Source: Hansfordia pulvinata
Taxonomy: Eukaryota > Ascomycota > Sordariomycetes > Xylariales
DNA length: 64,000 bases
Assembly (NCBI GenBank): GCA_006538405.1
Contig: BJKQ01000013.1
Coordinates: 868,001 to 932,000 of the forward strand
Direction of reading: 5' to 3'
Below, one piece after another: positions 56,384-64,000 of this stretch. Made by a program: the position numbers and the translations under genes. The notes below the pieces were generated by a model that worked only from the letters and a program-made list of their open reading frames with translations, was not told the origin of the DNA and ran no database searches. Numbering within the stretch: the stretch's first letter is position 1; the number at the start of each line of letters is the position of its first letter.

Positions 56384-58537
56384 CTCCGGGTTTGCCATGC
56401 CCATGGTCGTTCTCCCGACGACGGCGGCGGGGGACGAATGGGCCAAGAAGTCTGAGGGGCTCAACCGAGGTCTGCAGTAAGCAGATGACTTTCAAGGACT
56501 GACTTCATCCGATATGTGGTGAGACTGACTCTCTGACCGTCGATACCACCCACCTTCAGTAGCTGCCACCTTGGCAGACGGGGCCTGGCCTCAGAACACT
56601 GAAGGGGCTGGTTTGGGAGGTTGGAAATCGGACCCAGGCACTCACTCGGAGGGTAACTCATCGTCGTGGCAGGGTCGGCGGATGTACTGGGTGGTTTGGA
56701 GGTATGATCGGATGGCACTGCCGGGCTGAAATTGCGACTGCGAAGTGTCAAGTACCTTAGGTAGACTTGATAGTGAACGAGAAGAATATTTTCCCCGGAA
56801 GGCCGAAAGGGCCCGGACCCGACGACAAATTGCCACGGACGGCGCCTTGTGATAGACCCGTGGGCAGTAAGTATGTCTCACTCCCGCGGACGTTGGACCC
56901 GCCCGGGCCACTTGAATATGCGAAACCCGCATCTGCGCTCACACGAGGCCAGGAAATACACGTGTGTGTGGGGGGTAGGGAAGACCTTTGCTGCTCTGAC
57001 AGGCCGCCACACTGAAGCCATAATCATGCTTCCCGGACAGCGGGCCGCCGCGGCAGATGCCAGACTGTGGCATGGGGATTTCGCAGCAAGCCGTGGCGTG
57101 GTGGCCGCGTCTCGAGCGCAGCCCTGACGGACAGGTGCCCACCCCTAATGCAACCCCGCCCTGGCTCCCAACGGCCATTGATACCAACAACCGTGATGAG
57201 GTGTTATCTGGGCCGCTGTCGTCTCGGCTCCAATGTTGCCAGAGAGGCGGCGAGGTCGCGCAGATCACCGGGTCCTCGGGCACAGCATGCTGGGGTATGC
57301 GGCGGCGGATCCATGTATGCAAAGGAAACTCGCAGTCGATGCAGGGTCAGCCGCGGGCGCGTGGGGCGGGGAGGGTAGCAAGGACCGCGTGGCCGCCGGC
57401 TCGTCTCGCTTCTGCGCGTCTTGGCCCATGGGAAGGGCGCAAAGAGCGCCCATTGGGCAGGGCGAGGCGTCCGTCGAGCCAGGGCGGCGGGGTTTCGCCA
57501 GCGGCACTACCGCACGTCGTCCAGACGTCCATGATTACCCGTCGCGCCGTCGGCGGTCAGACCTCGGGGAACAGTGGAGCGCCGGTCAACAAGTGGGCAT
57601 GCGGTGCGAGCTGCAGGGCTCCAACGTGCCAACGTCGCCGAAGAAACGAGGCGAGATCGCACGCCTTTCCCACTACGACAAGGCACTCGTGGCAGGCAGC
57701 GTCTTCCAGCGGCGGAAGACACCGTCCGGTGGCCTCGAGGCGTCCAGCAACAGCCGGCGGGAGCGGGACCCGAGGGGCCAGACGGGCGCGCCAACAGCCG
57801 AGCTTGAACGAGCCGGCGTTCTAGAGGGGCCAGGGCAGCCACTTATTGACGGGACCGCGATGGAACAAAGTGGGATATCCAGGGGACGTGGAATCAATGC
57901 TACCCGACTTGGGGACCACCTAGCTAGGGCCAACGACCATTGCCCGATCTTGCGCCACCAACAGGCAAGAAAACCCAGCTGGGAAGTATAAGAGAGCCTA
58001 TCCAGCATAGTGGCCGCTCCTGTTCCCGCACCAGATGCGGCTCACTTATACGCATCACCGCCGTCGAGACGATACACTTCCCAGGGGGGAAACTCTGCCA
58101 CAAATCGTCGAACTAGGGCGCTGTTAGACCCGAACTAATCAGCCCAAACACCGAGTTTGGCGCGCAGTCAGCCTAGACAGGTCGAGAGCTGCTGACACGG
58201 AGCGATCTGCCGGACGCAGAGACTTATACCGGTGGTGAGTGAAAGGAAGCACATGAACGAGTGCTGCTGATAAGAGGCGGTGGTACTGCTGGGACTTCCC
58301 TCCTCGCTCACCGCCGTCCATCCAGCATCAGCTCTCCTGCTAATCTTTACCGTCTCTTCCACAGCGTGTCTCACATCGGGTCCTTGAGGAGAAAGAAGGA
58401 CGGCCAGCGTCGATCACATTGCCTGTCCCCTCACTGTTCGCAAACACCCAAAGTCGCCCTGCCACCAAACGAGCCTACCACGCACCACCCTCGCCCCTGC
58501 ACTTGGATCTCAACCAGCACAGCAAGGAGATACCACC
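56384..58537. other. Intergenic, no gene supported
   Basis: 2.2 kb. Frames at 57057-57824 and 57233-57991 overlap in two phases with Arg/Gly/Ala-rich translations and are not believed. A TACCTTAGGTA motif lies at 56752-56762. Confidence 0.5.
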
Positions 58538-60647
58538 ATGAAGCAGACCGAAGGCGGAGAAGCGCCGGCTTTCGGGTCCGCTGTGGCGGCGGCGGCGGCG
58601 GCCACCGAGCCGTTCGACTTCATCATCGTGGGGCGGGCCCGGCGGGCTGCGCGCTGGCGCGGACGCTGAGCTCGAGCGCCAGCCGGCCGCGGGTGCTGCT
58701 TCTGGAGGCCGGGGACGACCGGGCGCCGCAGGACTACCGGCAGCGGCTGGAGCAGAACAAGTTTGTGCAGCGGCTGCAGGCGACGCAGAACCACGGAGAC
58801 CGGTCGGAGCCGGTGGAGGCGCTGGGCGGGCGGCAGGTGCCGCTGGACCGGGGGAGGGGCCTGGGGGGAGGGTCGAACATCAACTTCTGCGCGTGGACGA
58901 CGGGGTGCCGGGACGAGTGGGACGACCTGGCGGCGCGCTTCGGGGACGGGGCCTGGGCGTGGGACCGGGTGCTGCAGCGGTACCGGGGGCTCGAGCGCAG
59001 CCGGGCGGCCGAGAGCCTGCCGCGGGACGGGGACCTGCCAGGGGTCGCCGCCGGGCCGACGGAGAGGTACGTCAAGCTGCGGTCCGAGTGGCACGGGCCT
59101 TCGGACGACGGGCCGCTCAACGTCGGGTACACGACGCACTGGGAGCGCAACCTGGTGCGCAGCATCGACCTGTTCGAGGAGGCGGGGTTCCCGCTCAACA
59201 CGGACCCGAGCGGCGGGGACCCGCTGGGCATCGCGCCGACGCCCATGGCGGCGTGGCGCGGCGTGCGCTCGTCGGCGGCGGACCTGCTGCTCGACGCCCC
59301 CGGCAACCTGACGGTGGTGTGCGACGCGCAGGTGCACCGGGTGCTGCTCGAGGAGGATGACGAGGGGGAGAACACGATCGACGAGGGGGAGAAGAAGAAG
59401 GACCCGAAGGCGAAGCCCAAGCAGCGCGCGGTGGGCGTGGCGCTGGGGGACGGGCGGACGTTCCGGGCGGGGCGGGAGGTGGTGCTGTCCGGGGGCTCGC
59501 TGGACACGCCGAAGCTTCTGATGCTGTCCGGGATCGGGCCGGCGGCCGAGCTGGCGGCGCACGGGATCGCGGCGGCGGTGGACAGCCCGCAGGTCGGGCG
59601 CAACCTGTGCGACCACTACCACATCCGGCCGACGTGGGAGTGGGCGGAGGGCACGTCGGGGCGGCCGGCCTTCTTCCGGGACCGGGAGCGGCAGCGCCGC
59701 GCCCAGCGCGAGTGGGACATGTACCGCAGCGGCGAGGCCGCGCACCTCGGCAACGGCTACGCCCTCGGCTTCCTCAAGAGCGACGCCCTGGCCGCCAGCC
59801 CCGAGTTCGCCGCCCTGCCCGCGGACGTCCGCGACCGGCTGTCCCGCCCCACCGTGCCCGCCTACGAGCTGTCCCTCGGCATCATGGCCGAGGACTACTA
59901 CACGCAGCCCGACACCAGCCCCGTCGTCGAGGTCGTCTTCGTCTTCCTCATGAACGCCCAGGGCGACGGGGGGCGCGTGTCCCTGCGCTCCGCCGACCCG
60001 CGCGACAGCACCGCCGTCCACCTCGACGTCCTGCGCCACCCGTACGACCGCCGCGCCGTCGTCGAGGCCACCCGCGCCGTCCTCCGCGTCACCGACTCGC
60101 CGGCGTACGCGGCCGAGGCGACGGGGGGCAAGCGCAACGCGCCCCGGAGCGACAGCGAGGAGGACATCCTGGCCTACTGGCGCGACAACCTCGAGTCCAC
60201 GTGGCACATGTCCGGGACGTGCCGGATGGGCGCTGACGGAGAGGGAGGCGACGGTGCTGACGCTGCTGCGGCCATCGGCGAGTCCGTCGTCGACACGAGC
60301 TTCCGCGTCCGCGGGACCAAGGGCCTGCGGGTAGCCGACATGAGCGTGTTCCCTTATATCATGAGGTTAGTTCTTGTTGGCACTAGTTCTTTTTTCCCCC
60401 TTTTCTTCTTTGTTGTCCTCGTTCCTTCTCGCCTGTCCCTCTCCCAGTTTTGATCGCTGTCTCTTTTCTCCTGCCTTAACATATTTCCCAAAACTCTTCC
60501 ACCCCTTCCCTTGGGCATTTGTTTGCTGACATCCCGCTCGCTCACCCCAAAATCAGCCAGCACACCATGACGGCGGCGTTCCAGACCGGCCTGATCGCGG
60601 CGGAGAAGCTCGTCGCCGAGTACGGGCTCGACGTAGCTTCGAAGTAG
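58538..60647 (+). CDS. GMC-family FAD-dependent oxidoreductase (one frame break)
   Basis: The ATG at 58538 (CCACCATGAAG) starts a short Ala-rich leader without a secretion signal, then the FAD motif FDFIIVG. Here the frame breaks at GGGG 58630-58633; one extra G yields VGAGPAGCALA and joins the main frame, which is open upstream only by chance. Further GMC signatures: GLGGGSNINFCAW, VVLSGGSLDTPKLLMLSGIGP, and the catalytic-histidine region STWHMSGTCRMG. Exon 1 ends at 60365. A 191-bp intron (donor GTTAGT, acceptor ATCAG, phase 2) leads to exon 2 (60557-60647) with the conserved SQHTMTAAF ending. The total is 639 aa, usual for choline/alcohol-oxidase-like GMC proteins. A charged Glu/Lys insertion (about 59350-59425) is unusual. 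The substrate is unknown; the lack of a signal peptide argues for an intracellular enzyme. Confidence 0.9.
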
Positions 60648-62162
60648 AGGTGGTGGATGGGGGAACCGGCTTGGCAAAGCGTCCGGGTCTTGCGGTCGTG
60701 CTCAGGCCGGGTTCGGGAGGCGATGAGAGGTTTCTTAGCCGCGCATCGAGAGGCTTTCATTCTTCCATGTGGGCTTTCGACAGCGTGCGTCCTGTCAGGG
60801 ATAATTGTAGGCAGAATATATACTGAGTGGAAATACATGGCCGAGGACGGCGCCAGATACGATGCCGCCACGCGTTGCGAGAGGAATACTTACCGACGAC
60901 AAAGGAAAGGGCTAGGAAACTAGCTGTGACTGCTCGCGTGTACAGCTTGCTCAGACCTGAGGCGCGTCTCGTCGCCATCGCCGGGACCTGCGAAAGGACT
61001 GTATACGTCTTCTTTCTGGTGCCATTCTCTACGTTTCTTTCTGGCTGCCCCCCGCGCTGCCGCCGGCTGGAGTCTGGAAGCGGGGGATGGGATACGACGG
61101 AAACCTGTTGCGTAGCTGGGGGGGGGCAGACCGTGCACAGGAGCTCGGGCTCATGGAGAAACGGCGGCCCACTCCCACTGCTCGCGAAGAACTCGAAGCC
61201 TGCATGAGAGGGGTCCCTCCGAGCCAAGGCTTGGACAAGTCAGCTGATCCGCTTGGCCCGCGAGGCGGATGCTGAGAGAAACCGCCTCACCAAGTGGATG
61301 CCACGGTCAGCACAACTCGCATTGGGATTGTGGAGGGATCGTAAGTATAGCCTAGGCTGGTCTGCAGAGTCGGTATGAGACTGACTGATAACCAGTTGAG
61401 AGGTATGTCGGTCTCGATACACGCTGAGATAAATCACATATTGGTGCAAGAGACACAAAGCCTTGGCTATCAACCCTCGTGTTGGTGGCTGCTAAGCAGA
61501 GATTTTCCTCCAGCACTGCTGCTAGAAGATGGAGGAGTGGCCATCGTGGAGCCCTCGCGGCGGGCTGACAGCTCATCCGCCTTGCTCGGCATGGCGTGCT
61601 GTTCTTCCGTTTAACAGGGGCTGGAAGATCAAGGCAGTGCCCAGGGACCCCTCCCTCCTAAGTCGTGGAAGAGCCTCCGCCTTGCCGGCGTCAGTTGCGA
61701 TCCGAGGCTTCGCCGTCCCTTTCAAGTGCGGCGTGGGGAGTCTGGCAGGTAATTCAAGCAGCGTCTCGGACCGCGGGATAAGCAGAGAATAGAGTTTGTA
61801 GGCGTCTCTCGCCATGGTGAAATGGAGGTGCTTGCCCGCGATCAGCCAGGTAGGGGTCAACAGAGCTGAGAGACATAACGCTCGGCCACGCGGTGCCTTG
61901 TGGGTGTATCCCTCCTGTATTAATGTTCATCAAGTCTATCCTCGCGGTGTGGGAAGTCTATCGTCGGTAGAGCTGCGCAAATTCCCCACCATCCCGGGCT
62001 CTGCAGACCTGGGTCTCAGGATCGTGTAGATTGCCCATCCCATGGTCTCCGGGGACCTGCCGGTACTCCGTATGTGGTGCTCTCCGGTTTTCGTCGCCGT
62101 CGTCGTCGTCGTCATTACTCAACCGAGCAACCTTGCTTTTCTCCTCTCTCTCTCTCTCGCTC
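60648..62162. other. Convergent intergenic region, no gene supported
   Basis: 1.5 kb between the 3' ends of the GMC gene (plus) and the secreted-protein gene (minus). Only short frames are present. Confidence 0.5.
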
Positions 62163-62864
62163 TCACGTCCCCTTCCCCCAGCAGTCCTCCAGCTTGCCGG
62201 CCAGCTTGTACGCGCCGAACCACGGCTGCCAGACGGAGCCGCGCGCCCTCTCCTCCTCGTTGGCCCAGCAGCGGGCGCTCCACCAAGGGAACCTGCGGCC
62301 CCCCGCGTGGATAACCTGGACGGGCGCCGCACGGCCCGCCCGCTCGCCGCCGCCGCCGCTGTGGCTGTTGCGGCAGTCGAGCAGGCTCCTGTAGACGTGC
62401 AGCTCGCACGCGCCGAGGTCCGCGACCCGGACGCCCCGGATCTCCTTGGGGCTGGCGGGGAAGGGCAGGCACGCCGCGGCGGAGGGGCCGTCCGGCATGG
62501 GGCCGGCCTCGGGCGGCACGACCGGGAACCGGTGCGGCGGCTGCTCCGGGTCGGCGGGAGTCGGGACGCCGAGGGCCGTCGCGCAGGTGTCGTCTTTGTA
62601 GCTGTGGGAAGGGGGAGGGGGGGGGGGGGGGGGGAGAAGGTGTCAGCCTTTTTTTCCTTTTTTTCTTTTTTGCTCCTGGCTTTGTAGGGGTGAATTCTGC
62701 CGTTGGAGGTGTTTTGGCGGCGCGGGCGGAGCGCGTTAAAGGGGGGATGAAGGGGTTGAAGATGGGGGGAATGGGACGTACAGAGCGATGGTACCGGCAG
62801 CCGAGACGGAGACGGCCGCGAGGGCGCCGAGGACCAGGCCCTTGACCAGCCGGGTTGTGTACAT
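62163..62864 (-). CDS. Small secreted cysteine-containing protein, family unknown
   Basis: Exon 1 is 62864-62782. A 180-bp intron (62781-62602; donor GTACGT, acceptor CCACAG, phase 2) leads to exon 2, 62601-62163. The product is 173 aa. The start MYTTRLVKGLVLGALAAVSV reads as a signal peptide ending near Ala-Ala-Gly at 22-24. The mature part has six cysteines (DDTC, AACLP, GACEL, LDCR, ARCW, EDCW) that could form three disulfides, a Pro-rich segment, and a Trp-rich end (FPWWSARCW, VWQPWFGAY). No known domain is recognised. Size, signal and even cysteine number fit an effector-type or other secreted protein. The polypyrimidine tract of the intron contains a run of 18 identical bases (62617-62634). 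Confidence 0.72.
62617..62634. repeat. G18 run (C18 on the coding strand) inside an intron
   Basis: A run of 18 G on the plus strand, 15 bp from the 3' splice site of the 62163-62864 gene, where it acts as its polypyrimidine tract. Confidence 0.9.
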
Positions 62865-63268
62865 GATGAGGCCGCCGATGATGTGTCGTAACGTGACGTG
62901 ACGTGTTCTTCAAGTTGGAGCTTCTTTCCCACCACGACACGAAGCAACGACAGGCAAGGATTCGGGATCTGTTCTCGAGCCAGCAAGCAAGCATGCAAGC
63001 AAGGAAGCAGGGGAGCAACCCGTTCTTTTTGAACCACGAACGCGGCCGTGGCGGGAGTTGCCCTGTTGAGCGCTTTTTTACAATTGCCCAATCGCCCGCC
63101 GCCGCCCCCAGCAGCAGCTTTTTGCCAGCTTTGGGCGAGATCAAAGGTCTGCTCTCGCTCGCGGGTGGCGATGTGTTGCCTCAAATAGCCTCCGACCTTA
63201 CCCTCCCTGGGTACCTTATTAGGTGTGCCTGAAGCTGCCTACTTCCTCGCCCGTGCGTTCGGGACCCT

Positions 63269-63287
63269 CCCCCCCCCCCCCCCCCCC
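63269..63287. repeat. Poly-C run, 19 nt
   Basis: An uninterrupted C19 run, the longest G/C homopolymer in the window. Confidence 0.9.
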
Positions 63288-63539
63288 TTCGATTGCGGGA
63301 CGAGATGGGAAGCAACCAGCGCAAAAGAGATCGCGGGGTGGCGAGGCGGCCAAGCACCCGCCCGACCCAACGCGCACGATCGGCCAACCCGACTTGGGGC
63401 TCCCTCTCTCCTTAGGAACAGTGGCAGAACACGCGAGTGCGTCGGCCGTATCGCTTATTCAGCCCATCGCAACTGTGGCAATAGGCGAAGCACGTGGGCC
63501 GGCCGTTCAAGGCCAGGCAGGGACAGACAAACAGCGAGT

Positions 63540-63570
63540 CACACACACACTCACACTCACACACACATAC
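63540..63570. repeat. CA dinucleotide microsatellite
   Basis: CACA-type repeats interrupted by CTCA. Confidence 0.9.
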
Positions 63571-64000
63571 CAGTGTCTTCTCCCGAGATACTCCAGGGTC
63601 CTGGCCAGCCACCGGGATTCCCCTTAATTTATTGAGTCGGCTTCTCGTCGGACACGCAAGGCCAGACCCAAGCGTGTGCATCTTCAGCGGCCCCTCCTCG
63701 CCTCCCCTCGCCTCGGCATTGCCACCTGCGATTCGCATTTTTTTCCTTTACCCGGGGCTAAACTGGGTAGTCAGTTTGAGCTTATTTCTGTTCTTTTTTT
63801 TCGTTCCTCTTATGTTTTGTACAGTTCGACATGTCGATTTTGTGTATGTACCGGTTCTATATCTACAATTACATATCCTCCTCCATCGTACTAAATATGA
63901 CCAAAATTAGGTAGCCGACCCCCTCTCCCTTCCCTATGTCTGTATGTACTTGAAATGACGTGACGGGTAACCGTCGCCCGGCGAACCTCTTCTGGGATTC

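Larger units (their letters stand above)
62865..64000. other. Window end: promoter region and simple repeats
   Basis: Upstream of the secreted-protein gene. It contains a C19 run (63269-63287) and a CA-type dinucleotide stretch (63540-63570). The last 200 bp are T-rich. The frames across the CA repeat are low-complexity and not supported. A further gene may begin or end beyond the window. Confidence 0.5.

Noticed and set aside
58510..60207. 565-codon minus-strand frame
   Set aside because: Antisense shadow of the GMC oxidoreductase in GC-rich DNA; no domain.
45552..60647. PhyH and GMC enzymes as parts of a biosynthetic cluster
   Set aside because: They are 12 kb apart with unrelated genes between them and no backbone synthase in the window.

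Overview
The window is nuclear DNA of a filamentous ascomycete (Pezizomycotina). The gene complement (a synaptobrevin, a fungal-type rhodopsin/PTH11-like receptor, a GH76 mannosidase and a PNP_UDP-NACHT-ankyrin NLR), the short GT-AG introns of about 50-190 bp with CTAAC/CTGAC branch points, and the high GC content all fit a Sordariomycete-like fungus. The species cannot be fixed from sequence alone. I see no transposon, rRNA, tRNA, CRISPR array or convincing secondary-metabolite cluster.

Layout, left to right: a tail-anchored unknown protein (911-1686, minus); about 5 kb without genes; a DUF7924-like, nuclease-fold candidate (6765-8525, minus); an EGF-domain membrane glycoprotein (10097-12357, minus); an 8-kb divergent gene-free stretch; a YWTD beta-propeller protein (20330-21837, plus); a cysteine-free secreted protein (22386-23079, plus); a His-rich type I membrane protein (25830-27134, plus); a PNP-NACHT-ankyrin immune-type receptor (28610-33113, plus), convergent with an APH-type kinase (33688-34714, minus); synaptobrevin (38286-39130, minus); a rhodopsin-type 7TM receptor (42052-43897, minus), divergent from a PhyH dioxygenase (45552-46506, plus); a membrane-anchored GH76 protein (47903-49940, plus); a single-pass membrane protein (53319-53870, plus); an unknown 473-aa protein (54882-56383, plus); a GMC oxidoreductase (58538-60647, plus); and a cysteine-containing small secreted protein (62163-62864, minus).

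There is no operon logic. The genes are independent, but surface and secretion functions dominate: EGF protein, 7TM receptor, GH76, two secreted proteins, and the v-SNARE that would deliver such cargo. The NLR belongs to the fungal self/non-self and immune receptor class.

The most striking global pattern is eight single-base frame breaks in seven otherwise coherent genes. All are -1, and all fit the loss of one C (seven cases) or G (one case) from a homopolymer on the coding strand. Adding one base at each site makes every affected gene divisible by three with consistent intron phases. This most likely reflects uncorrected homopolymer deletions in the assembly rather than seven pseudogenes. 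Affected genes are therefore reported as whole loci, with the break located.
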